Assembly: GCF_008632955.1 (NCBI RefSeq)
Contig: NZ_CP043959.1
Location: forward strand, 4,340,001-4,404,000
Length of the DNA stretch: 64,000 nucleotides
DNA from: Streptomyces tendae
GTDB taxonomy: Bacteria > Actinomycetota > Actinomycetes > Streptomycetales > Streptomycetaceae
Direction: 5' to 3'
This document shows, piece by piece, positions 16,626-24,138 of this stretch (positions are counted from its first letter, which is position 1; each line of letters begins with the position of its first letter). The translations under genes and the position numbers were made by a program. Under the pieces are notes generated by a model. That model worked only from the letters and a program-made list of their open reading frames with translations. It searched no databases and was not told the origin of the DNA.

Positions 16626-18230
16626 GTGTCACGACGACCGTGCGGAGGGATGACCGTGGACAGGCACGGCCAAGGAGGAAGCAGCGCGGGAGCGCACTGC
16701 CTCGTCACCGGGGCGTCGGGGTACATCGGCGGGCGGCTGGTCCCCGATCTCCTCGAGACCGGCCACCGGGTCCGGTGCCTGGCCCGCTCCCCCGACAAGC
16801 TCCGCGACCACCCCTGGGCGCCGGACGTCGAGACGGTACGCGGCGACGTCACCGACGCCGCCTCCGTCGCCGCGGCCATGGACGGCGTCGACGTGGCGTA
16901 CTACCTGGTCCACGCGCTCGGCACGGGCGGCGACTTCGAGGAGACCGACCGCCGCGCGGCCCGCACCTTCGCCGAGCAGGCGCACGCGGCCGGGGTGCGC
17001 CGCATCGTCTACCTCGGCGGGCTCACCCCGCAGGGCGTGCCGGAGCACACGCTGTCCCCGCATCTGCGGTCCCGGGCAGAGGTCGGCCGCATCTTCCTCG
17101 ACTCCCCCGTCCCCGCCACCGTGCTGCGGGCCGCCGTCGTCATCGGCTCGGGGTCGGCGTCGTTCGAGATGCTGCGCTACCTGACCGAGCGGCTGCCGGT
17201 CATGGTCACCCCCAGTTGGGTGCACACCCGCACGCAGCCCGTCGCGGTCCGCGACGTGTTGCGCTACCTCGTCGCGTCGGCCACCATGCCGGCCGACGTC
17301 GACCGGGCCTTCGACATCGGCGGCCCCGACGTCCTGACGTACCGTGACATGATGCGCCGCTACGCCGCGGTGGCGGGCCTGCGGCGGCGCGTCATCGTGC
17401 CCGTACCGGTGCTCACGCCCCGCCTGTCGAGCCACTGGGTGGGGCTGGTGACCCCCGTTCCGGCGGGCATCGCGCGGCCCCTGACGGAGTCGCTGCGCCA
17501 CGAGGTGGTGTGCCGTGAGCACGACATCGCCGCGTACGTGCCCGACGCTCCCGGCCGGCCGCTGCCCTTCGACGAGGCGCTGGAGCTGGCCCTGCGGCGG
17601 GTGCGGGAGGCGCAGGTCGCCACCCGCTGGTCGTCGGCCGCCGTGCCGGGCGCCCCCAGCGACCCCCTGCCCACCGACCCGGACTGGGCCGGCGGCAGCC
17701 TCTACCGGGACGAACGGCACCGGGCGGTGTCCGCGTCGCCGGAGGCGCTGTGGAAGGTGATCGAGGGCATCGGCGGCGAGAACGGCTGGTACTCCTTCCC
17801 CCTGGCGTGGGCGGTCCGCGGCTGGCTGGACCGGATCGTCGGCGGGGTGGGGCTGCGGCGCGGACGGCGTGACCCGCAGCGGCTGCGGGCCGGCGACTCG
17901 CTGGACTTCTGGCGGGTGGAGGAGATCGAGCCGGGACGGCTGCTGCGGCTGCGGGCCGAGATGCGGCTGCCGGGCCTGGCGTGGCTGGAGATGCGCGTGG
18001 AGACGGACGGCGCGGGGCGCACCGCCTACCGGCAGCGCGCCCTGTTCCACCCGCGGGGCCTGCTGGGCCACGCCTACTGGTGGTCCGTCTCACCTTTCCA
18101 CGCCGTGGTGTTCGGCGGCATGGCCCGCAACATCACCCGGGCCGCGGCGGGCGGGAACGCACCGGGCGGCGCGACGGGTGCCGGACGCGTGCGGAGGACC
18201 CGCCGACGACGGGCGGGCGTCCCGAACTAG
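16626..18230 (+). CDS. NAD(P)-binding SDR-like protein with C-terminal DUF2867 domain
   Basis: The protein has up to 534 residues. The N-terminal half is an atypical SDR/NmrA-like Rossmann domain (CLVTGASGYIGGRLVPDLL, ARSPDKLRDHPW, DGVDVAYYLVHALG). Residues ~350-510 form a DUF2867 domain (SLYRDERHRAVSASPEALWKVI, ENGWYSFPLAWAVRG, PQRLRAGDSLDFWRVEEIEPG), an SRPBCC-like fold. Such two-domain proteins occur next to carotenoid or light-response genes in actinobacteria; the reaction is unknown. Start choice: GTG 16626 is used, but ATG 16650 or GTG 16656 behind GGAGGG (16643-16648) may be the true start. The polyprenyl synthase follows 141 nt later on the same strand. Confidence 0.85.
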   Translation: MSRRPCGGMTVDRHGQGGSSAGAHCLVTGASGYIGGRLVPDLLETGHRVRCLARSPDKLRDHPWAPDVETVRGDVTDAASVAAAMDGVDVAYYLVHALGTGGDFEETDRRAARTFAEQAHAAGVRRIVYLGGLTPQGVPEHTLSPHLRSRAEVGRIFLDSPVPATVLRAAVVIGSGSASFEMLRYLTERLPVMVTPSWVHTRTQPVAVRDVLRYLVASATMPADVDRAFDIGGPDVLTYRDMMRRYAAVAGLRRRVIVPVPVLTPRLSSHWVGLVTPVPAGIARPLTESLRHEVVCREHDIAAYVPDAPGRPLPFDEALELALRRVREAQVATRWSSAAVPGAPSDPLPTDPDWAGGSLYRDERHRAVSASPEALWKVIEGIGGENGWYSFPLAWAVRGWLDRIVGGVGLRRGRRDPQRLRAGDSLDFWRVEEIEPGRLLRLRAEMRLPGLAWLEMRVETDGAGRTAYRQRALFHPRGLLGHAYWWSVSPFHAVVFGGMARNITRAAAGGNAPGGATGAGRVRRTRRRRAGVPN

Positions 18231-18371
18231 CGCCGGACCGCCCCCGCGGGCGTACCTGACCGGCGCCCCGGGCCTCCGCGCCGCCGGGAGAAGGTCACCG
18301 CGCCTTTTCCCGGGTACTCGGCGGCGGACGGTGCGGGCGGGCGGGCGACGGACAACGAGAAGAGGCTGTGC

Positions 18372-19514
18372 ATGCGTGAACTGCGGTCGGCGACGGAGGA
18401 ACCGGCGGAACGGGCCGGTGGACCGCTCACCGCCGACGCCGCCACCCGGGCCGTGGTGCGGATCCTGGGCGAGGTGCTGGACGCGCGGATGTCCGAGGCG
18501 TACGACGTCGACGCGGTGTTCGCCCGGGAGGTCGCGGGCCGGGTCTCCGCGTTCGCCCGGCGCGGCGGGAAGCGGCTGCGTACGGCGTTCGCCTGGTGCG
18601 GGTGGCGGGCCGGCGGCGGCTCGGGCGACCCGGTGCCTCTGCTGCGGACGGGCGCCGCGCTGGAACTGGTGCAGACGTGTGCGCTGGTGCACGACGACGT
18701 GATGGACGGGTCGCATCTGCGCCGAGGGGCGCCCGCGGTGCACGTGGACCTGGCGCGGTTGCACCGGGCGGAGGACATGGCGGGCAGCGCGGAGACGTTC
18801 GGGCACTCGGCGGCGGTGCTGGCCGGTGACCTGGCGCTGGCCTGGGCCGACGACCTGATGACGGACATCGTTCTCGACTCGCCGCACGGGCCCCGGGTGT
18901 ACCGGGAGTGGCGGGCGATGCGGGGCGAGATGGTGGCCGGGCAGTACCGCGACCTCCAGGCGCAGGCGGCCGGCGCGTCCGGTGTCGACGAGGCACTGAC
19001 GATCGCGACGCTCAAGAGCGCCCTGTACACGGTGGAGCGGCCGCTGGCGCTCGGCGCGTCGCTGGCCGGGGCGGACGAGCCGGTCATGACGGCGCTGCGG
19101 GCGGCCGGCCGCTGCACCGGGCTGGCCTTCCAGCTGCGGGACGACCTGCTCGGCGCCTTCGGCGACCCCGCGCTGACGGGCAAGCCGGTGGGTGACGACC
19201 TGCGCGCGCGCAAGCTGACGTATCTGCTGGCCGTCGCCCTGGAGCTGGGCCGGGCCAACGGGGACGAGGAGGCCGTGGCGCTCCTCTCCCCCGGCTCCGC
19301 CACCCTGCCGGACCGTGCCGTGGAGGGCGTACGGGCGGCGCTGGAGCGGACCGGTGCCCGGGACGAGGTGGAGTCGAAGATCGCGGAGCTGGCGGACTCG
19401 GCGCTGCGGCACTTCGACGAGACCGGCGCGCCGCCCGCGGTGCGGCGGGAGTTCGCGGCGCTGGTCGCCCGCGCGTCGGGGATCACCACGGGGTGCGTGC
19501 GGGAAGCGGTGTGA
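18372..19514 (+). CDS. Polyprenyl diphosphate synthase (probably GGPP-type)
   Basis: The 380-residue trans-prenyltransferase has the first aspartate-rich motif D108-D109-V-M-D112 and the second D257-D258-L-L-G-A-F-G-D265, plus GGKRLR (residues 65-70) for IPP binding. Positions 4 and 5 before the first motif are Ala and Cys, not aromatic, which by known rules favours a C20 or longer product over FPP. It condenses IPP with an allylic diphosphate in the cytosol. ATG at 18372 follows GAGAAGAGG. No terpene cyclase or phytoene synthase is adjacent; nearest possible users are a UbiA enzyme at 41.5 kb and menaquinone or polyprenol pathways elsewhere. Confidence 0.93.
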   Translation: MRELRSATEEPAERAGGPLTADAATRAVVRILGEVLDARMSEAYDVDAVFAREVAGRVSAFARRGGKRLRTAFAWCGWRAGGGSGDPVPLLRTGAALELVQTCALVHDDVMDGSHLRRGAPAVHVDLARLHRAEDMAGSAETFGHSAAVLAGDLALAWADDLMTDIVLDSPHGPRVYREWRAMRGEMVAGQYRDLQAQAAGASGVDEALTIATLKSALYTVERPLALGASLAGADEPVMTALRAAGRCTGLAFQLRDDLLGAFGDPALTGKPVGDDLRARKLTYLLAVALELGRANGDEEAVALLSPGSATLPDRAVEGVRAALERTGARDEVESKIAELADSALRHFDETGAPPAVRREFAALVARASGITTGCVREAV

Positions 19515-19517
19515 GGT

Positions 19518-19561
19518 CCGTGCCCGCCTCGGTCCGGCCGACTGGACCGAGGCGGGCACGG
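19518..19561. terminator. Strong bidirectional terminator
   Basis: An 18-bp perfect stem (19518-19535 with 19544-19561; outer bases CCGTGCCCGCC, inner GGTCC) with an 8-nt loop sits 3 nt after the polyprenyl synthase stop and between convergent genes. It should stop transcription from both sides. Confidence 0.85.
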
Positions 19562-19602
19562 CGGTGCGGCGGGCGCGGGCCGTGACGACGGGCAGGCAGG
19601 GC

Positions 19603-20181
19603 TCAGGGCTGGTGGCGGGCCTGCTCGGCGGCCTGCCCCGCGGCGCCGGTCTCGGTGGTGGCGCCGCGGGTGCTGAGCCGGCCGCCGCCGGACTCGAGGT
19701 GGGCGCGGACGAACCACTGGAAGAGCTCCAGCCCGCGCAGCTGCTCGATGAGCATGTCCTGGGTGACGGGGTCGGCCTCCTCGGTCTCCCGCATCGCCTC
19801 CCGGTGGTCCTCGATGACGGACGTGTACACCAGGTCCAGCGCGCCCAGGTGCTCCATCGCCTCGGCCCGGCCGATGGAGTAGTCGTTCCAGGTCCGCGCG
19901 TGCACCAGGGCGCCGGGGGTGCCGTTGGGCTCGCCGCCGAGGGTGGAGATCCGCTCGGCGAGGTCGTCGGTCATGTCCCGCACCTTGTCGACCTGCGGGT
20001 CGATCATCTCGTGCACGGCGATGAAGTGGGGTCCGACGACGTTCCAGTGGATGTGCTTCAAGGTCAGGTGGAGGTCGTTCAGCGAGTGGAGTCGCATCTG
20101 CAGCAGCTCGATGATCCGTCCGCTGTCCTGGGTGCGCAGGCCCGGCACGGTGTACGAGGGGTCGCTGGGCTGTGACGGCAC
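19603..20181 (-). CDS. Dps-family ferritin-like DNA-binding/iron storage protein
   Basis: The 192-residue protein has the Dps four-helix core and inter-subunit ferroxidase residues: HLTLKHIHWNVVGPHFIAVH (His43/45 and His57 region), then EMIDPQVDKVRDMTDDLAER with the conserved Asp/Glu ligands. A 20-residue polar N-terminal tail and a 25-residue C-terminal extension are present, as in Streptomyces Dps proteins. It forms a 12-mer that sequesters iron using H2O2 and compacts nucleoids. GTG at 20181 is preceded by AAGGAG at ideal spacing. The inverted repeat at 20201-20215 lies in its leader and may be regulatory. Confidence 0.93.
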   Translation of the reverse strand: MPSQPSDPSYTVPGLRTQDSGRIIELLQMRLHSLNDLHLTLKHIHWNVVGPHFIAVHEMIDPQVDKVRDMTDDLAERISTLGGEPNGTPGALVHARTWNDYSIGRAEAMEHLGALDLVYTSVIEDHREAMRETEEADPVTQDMLIEQLRGLELFQWFVRAHLESGGGRLSTRGATTETGAAGQAAEQARHQP

Positions 20182-20200
20182 GGTGTAACTCCTTGCGATG

Positions 20201-20215
20201 GTCCGATGCTCGGAC
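20201..20215. promoter_or_regulatory. Inverted repeat in the dps leader
   Basis: GTCCGA-TGC-TCGGAC is a perfect 6-bp inverted repeat with a 3-nt centre, 20 nt upstream of the dps start codon. It may be an operator or a 5' UTR hairpin. No protein assignment is possible. Confidence 0.3.
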
Positions 20216-20313
20216 ATCCAGATAAGCGGGTCATCGGGCGATTCCCCCGCTCCCCACTGCCGGACCCCCCGCATCTCACCGATCTGGAGCAGCCCGCGCC
20301 GCCGGCCGGCGGC

Positions 20314-20697
20314 TCATCCGAAGACGCACTCGACGTCCCTCTCCACACAGAGCCGCAGCACAACCACCAGCCGGCGCACGTCGTCGAGATGACGTGCGAC
20401 GTCCGGTCCGCCGGAACCGTCGTGCTCCTGCGCCGCGATCTCCTGGAGGCGGGGCAGCATCGCGGCGCACCGGGACGGCGGGAAGTCGGGGCCGGCGTCG
20501 TCGGGGTGGTCGAGAAGCGGCTCGAGCGTGGTCGGGACGTCGCCCCAGGGACGTTCTCCGCCGAAGCCGTCCATCTCGTCGAGCTCGCACCCCTCGGCCC
20601 GCGCCGACCACCGGCGGAACATGGTGAAGCCGCCGTACGACCGGGCCACGTCCGGGCTGGTCAGGTCGCTGTCTCCGGGGAACAGCATGAGCCCCAT
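20314..20697 (-). CDS. Conserved actinobacterial hypothetical protein
   Basis: A 127-residue acidic protein starting MGLMLFPGDSDLTSPDVARSY. ATG at 20697 is chosen because GAGGAGG lies 6 nt upstream. The sequence has a globular, Trp-containing N-terminal half (GGFTMFRRWSARAEG) and a C-terminal helix (DDVRRLVVVLRLCVERDVECV). I do not recognise a domain. Codon bias and an excellent ribosome binding site support it as real. It is the gene upstream of dps on the same strand, 132 nt away. Confidence 0.7.
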   Translation of the reverse strand: MGLMLFPGDSDLTSPDVARSYGGFTMFRRWSARAEGCELDEMDGFGGERPWGDVPTTLEPLLDHPDDAGPDFPPSRCAAMLPRLQEIAAQEHDGSGGPDVARHLDDVRRLVVVLRLCVERDVECVFG

Positions 20698-20813
20698 CCG
20701 GTCCTCCTCGTCGGCCACGAGCGCGGGGCCGGCAGCAGACTAGCGCCGTGCGGAACTGCCCGGGGTGATTATCCCTTTGCCCCGGTGGGCGGTGCGTGGT
20801 TGGCTTCGCGGTC

Positions 20814-21314
20814 ATGAGCTGGCTTCCGCGTGACTTCGTCCATCCTCTGCACGTCGGCATTCCCGACGGCGGGGGGCATCGGCTGCGCCCGATCAGTGGC
20901 GCGGACGCGCCGCTCGACTACCCGACGGTGATGGGGTCGCGCGAGCGGCTGTTCTCGATCTTCGGGCCCGCGTGGGGCTGGCCGTCGGCCACGATGTCGT
21001 ACGAGGCGAATCTCGCCGATCTGGAGCGGCACGCCGCGGAGATCGAGGCGCACGAGTCGTTCAACTACACCGTCGAGAACGCCGAGCGCACCGCGCTGAA
21101 GGGCTGCGTGTACATCGATCCGCCGGAGAAGGAGGGCGCGGACGCCGAGATCTCCTGGTGGGTGGTGGACGAGGAGGTGGGCGGCGCGCTGGAGCGGGCG
21201 CTGGACGCGTTCGTGCCGCGGTGGATCGCCGAGGACTGGCCGTTCCGGCGGCCGCGGTTCATCGGCCGTGACCTGACCTGGGACGAGTGGATGAAGCTTC
21301 CGGACATCGGCTGA
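20814..21314 (+). CDS. GNAT-type N-acetyltransferase-like protein
   Basis: The 166-residue protein resembles a GNAT subfamily: substrate strands PLHVGIPDGGGHRLRPIS, then SYEANLADLERHAAEIEAHE and ALKGCVYIDPPEKEGADAEISWWV (strands 4-5). The usual acetyl-CoA loop R/QxxGxG/A is replaced by DEEVGGALERALDAF, so CoA binding may be altered. Substrate unknown. ATG at 20814 is used; the earlier in-frame GTG at 20796 lacks a site. It ends 4 nt before the convergent AraC gene. Confidence 0.75.
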   Translation: MSWLPRDFVHPLHVGIPDGGGHRLRPISGADAPLDYPTVMGSRERLFSIFGPAWGWPSATMSYEANLADLERHAAEIEAHESFNYTVENAERTALKGCVYIDPPEKEGADAEISWWVVDEEVGGALERALDAFVPRWIAEDWPFRRPRFIGRDLTWDEWMKLPDIG

Positions 21315-21318
21315 CCGG

Positions 21319-22221
21319 TCAGGGCGCGACCGCCGCGGGGACGCCTCCCGTATCGCGCAGGCGGGCCGCGTCGCGGCTGGGAGGCGCGCCGAACTGGCGC
21401 CGGTACTCCCGGCTGAACTGGGACGGGTTGTCGTAGCCGACCCGGCGGCCGACGGCGGTGACGTCACCCGGGCGGGTGGCCAGCAGCAGGCGGGCCTCCT
21501 GCAACCGGATCTGCTTCTGGAACTGGATGGGACTCATCGCGGTCACCGCCTGGAAGTTGCGGTGGAACGCGGACACGCTCATGCCGGTCATGCGCGCGAC
21601 GTCCTCCACCCGGAAGGCCTGCGCGTAGTGTTCGCGGATCCAGCGCACCGCCCGCGAGACATGGCTCAGTCCGCTGTCGGTCAGACCCAGGTGACGGACC
21701 GTCGCGCCCTGCTCGCCGGTCATCAGGCGCCAGAGGATCTCCCGTTTGAGCAGGGGGGCGAGCACCGCGCGGTCGCGCGGTTCGTCGAGCAGCCGCAGCA
21801 GTCGGACGATCGCGTCGAGGAGCGCCGCCGGGGCGTCGCTGACGGCGATCGCGGACGGAACGCCGCCGGCCCGCGGCAGGTCCCCCGGCCCGGCCTGCAG
21901 CAGCAGTTCGGCGATGGCGGACGGTTCCAGTACGAGCCCGAAGCCCAGTGCCGGGTGCTCGGCGTCGACCTGGAGGAACTGTCCGGTGACGGGCAGGTCC
22001 ACGGAGGCGACCAGATACTGTCCGGGCCCGTACTCGTAGACCCTCTCGCCGAGGGCGAGTCGTTTGGCGCCCTGGGCGATGACGGCGAGGACCGTGCCGG
22101 ACATGGAGGGCCCCGGGGGGTCCTGGCGGTCGATCCTCGATGCGAGGACGCCGTCGATGGCGGTGGTCGCGTCGGGGCGGGCGTGCCGCTCCAGCAGTGT
22201 GCGCAGCTCGTCCAGGCCCAT
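21319..22221 (-). CDS. AraC-family regulator with AraC_N (cupin) ligand domain
   Basis: The 300-residue protein has an AraC-type N-terminal cupin (SGTVLAVIAQGAKRLALGERVYEYGPGQYLVASVDLPVTGQ) and a C-terminal double helix-turn-helix (FRVEDVARMTGMSVSAFHRN; YDNPSQFSREYRRQFGAPPSRD). This subfamily usually controls an adjacent oxidoreductase or hydrolase. ATG at 22221 matches the family start MGLDELRTLL; GTG 22239 is possible. It is divergent from the monooxygenase/esterase pair, which it probably activates or represses from the 145-nt gap. Confidence 0.92.
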   Translation of the reverse strand: MGLDELRTLLERHARPDATTAIDGVLASRIDRQDPPGPSMSGTVLAVIAQGAKRLALGERVYEYGPGQYLVASVDLPVTGQFLQVDAEHPALGFGLVLEPSAIAELLLQAGPGDLPRAGGVPSAIAVSDAPAALLDAIVRLLRLLDEPRDRAVLAPLLKREILWRLMTGEQGATVRHLGLTDSGLSHVSRAVRWIREHYAQAFRVEDVARMTGMSVSAFHRNFQAVTAMSPIQFQKQIRLQEARLLLATRPGDVTAVGRRVGYDNPSQFSREYRRQFGAPPSRDAARLRDTGGVPAAVAP

Positions 22222-22366
22222 ACCCCCATTGGAGCACACCCGTAGCGGGTCTGAGTCCCCGCGGCGGCAGGATCGTGCATACAGCGGAGAGCATCGTTCT
22301 AACGTTTTCGCAGTTCAGCGGCCTTCAATGGAATCACCGCACTCCATCGGACGAAAGAAGGCCGAC

Positions 22367-22696
22367 ATGATCGCGCACTACGGCTTCCAGGCCACCCTGT
22401 CCGCCCGGCACGGCATGGGCGAGGCGCTGGTCGACGTGCTCCTGACCGGGCTGGACGAAGGCGGCCCGGCGGCGAGCGAGCACTGCGTCGTCTACCTCGT
22501 CTCGCGGTCCGCCGCCGCCCCGGACGTCGTCCACGTCATGGAGGGCTGGACCGGCGAGGAGGACCACCACCGGGTCTTCGCCGGTGCGGCCGCCCAGGCC
22601 GTCGTGGCCCGGATCTCCGGGCTGCTGGCCGGTGAGCCCGTGTACACCGACCACGTCCCGGTGCACGGCAAGGCCGCGTTCCCGGCCGCCGTCTGA
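22367..22696 (+). CDS. Antibiotic biosynthesis monooxygenase (ABM)-domain protein
   Basis: A 109-residue single ABM (ferredoxin-like, dimeric alpha+beta barrel) protein: GFQATLSARHGMGEALVDVLL, HCVVYLVSRSAAAPDVVHVMEGW and HHRVFAGAAAQAVVARISG. Family members oxidise quinones or polyketides without cofactor, or act as heme-degrading-like or quinol monooxygenases. ATG at 22367 follows GAAAGAAGG; a longer start at 22328 is less likely. It is followed 86 nt later by an esterase and divergent from an AraC regulator; the three appear to be a detoxification unit. Confidence 0.85.
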   Translation: MIAHYGFQATLSARHGMGEALVDVLLTGLDEGGPAASEHCVVYLVSRSAAAPDVVHVMEGWTGEEDHHRVFAGAAAQAVVARISGLLAGEPVYTDHVPVHGKAAFPAAV

Positions 22697-22782
22697 ACCG
22701 CACCGCGCCCGCCCGGCCCCGCACGCCCGGCCGTCACCCCGGCACTCCTGACCCGTCCCACCCTCCCCCGAAAGGCAGCCTC

Positions 22783-23771
22783 ATGACCGTCCCGCGTCCC
22801 GCCCTCGATCCCGAGCTGCGCACCCTTCTGGCCGACATGCCCCTCGTGGCACGGCTCGACGACGAGATCCTCGCCCAGCTGCGGCAGCTGCCCCCACGCC
22901 CGTCGGCTCCTTCTCGCCGCCACCGCGCCGTCCGGCGCGAGGTCGACGTACCCGCCGAGGACGGTGCCGTCGTCCGGCTGTCGGTCCTGAGCCCCGCGGA
23001 CCGTGACCCGGCGGTCCCCGCGCCGTGCGTGTACTGGATCCACGGCGGCGGCATGGTCATGGGCGACCGCTTCTCGCAGATCGACATCCCGCTGGAGTGG
23101 CTGGAGCGGTTCGGCGCGGTCGTCGTCACCGTGGAGTACCGGCTGGCGCCGGAGGCCACCGGCACCACCGCCGTCGAGGACTGCCACCAGGGGCTGACGT
23201 GGGTGTCCGGGCACGGTGAGGAGCTGGGCATCGACCCCGCCCGCATCGTGGTCGCCGGTACCAGCGCGGGCGGCGGCCTCGCCGCCGGGGTCTGCCTGCT
23301 GGCCCGTGACCTCGGGACTCCCCGATCGCCGCGCAGCTGCTGATCTGCCCCATGCTCGACCACCGCAACGCGACCCCCTCCAGCCGGCAGTACGCCGGGG
23401 AGCCAGGTGTCTGGACCCGGGAGACCAACGCGTTCGCCTGGCGCGCGGTCCTCGGCGACCTCACCGAGGGCGAGGTGCCCCCGTACGTCTCCCCCGCGCG
23501 GGCCGGCGACCTGTCCGGCCTGCCCACCGCCTACGTCGACACCGGCTCCGCCGAGGTGTTCCGCGACGAGGACGTGGCCTACGCCGCCGGCCTCTGGGCG
23601 GCCGGCGGTCAGGCGGAACTGCATGTGTGGGCGGGCGGGCACCACGGGTTCGACGCGCTGTTTCCCGAGGCGGAGCTGTCGGTCGCGGCGCGCCGGACCC
23701 GTACCGACTGGCTGGCCCGTGTGCTGCGGCAGGCCGACGACGGGAAGGTGACGACACGTCCTAGCGTGTGA
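22783..23771 (+). pseudogene. HSL-family alpha/beta hydrolase (esterase), one frameshift
   Basis: Two frames give a ~329-residue hormone-sensitive-lipase-type esterase. Frame 1 (to 23343) has the oxyanion HGGG (CVYWIHGGGMVMGD) and nucleophile GTSAGGGLAAG. From 23320 the other frame gives IAAQLLICPMLDHRN, the Asp region GSAEVFRDEDVAYA and the His region HVWAGGHHGFDAL. One missing C in CCCC at 23320-23323 rejoins them as DLGTPPIAAQLLIC. All catalytic elements are intact, so a sequence error is likely. It hydrolyses short acyl esters in the cytosol. Its 3' end overlaps the convergent next gene by 11 nt. Confidence 0.85.
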
Positions 23772-24138
23772 ACACCCAGAGCGCCGCGTTGATCCCGGTG
23801 GCGCAGGCCAGCAGGCCGGACGCGCAGGCCACGTGACGTCGCAGCAGCGCGCCGCGCAGTTCGGCGTACCGGGCCTCGTACTCACCGCGCAGTTCGTCGG
23901 CGCGGCGGACCGTCGTCTGGAGCATCCGACGGGTGAGGTCGATGCGCCGGTCGACGTAGTGCCGGGCGACGTCCTCGGCCTGGGCGGTGGTCAGCCACGG
24001 CATGTCCCCGCACAGCGCCTCCGCCTCCAGCCGCGCCTCGGCGAGATGGGACCGCGCCATCACGATGCCCTCCGCCTCGGCCGTGACGGCCGAGGCGTCG
24101 CGGGCGAGGGCGCGACGGGACCGGGAGGCCCGGGCCAT
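23761..24138 (-). CDS. Helical protein with C-terminal membrane segment, coupled to ctaD
   Basis: A 125-residue Ala/Arg/Glu-rich protein, mostly helical (EAEGIVMARSHLAEARLEAE, DLTRRMLQTTVRRADELRGE). It ends in a hydrophobic segment (CASGLLACATGINAALWVF), so it is likely tail-anchored. Its ATG overlaps the TGA of ctaD (TGATG, 24136-24140), a one-base overlap that couples translation. I do not recognise a family. The context suggests an accessory or assembly factor for this second cytochrome oxidase subunit I. Confidence 0.75.
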   Translation of the reverse strand: MARASRSRRALARDASAVTAEAEGIVMARSHLAEARLEAEALCGDMPWLTTAQAEDVARHYVDRRIDLTRRMLQTTVRRADELRGEYEARYAELRGALLRRHVACASGLLACATGINAALWVFTR

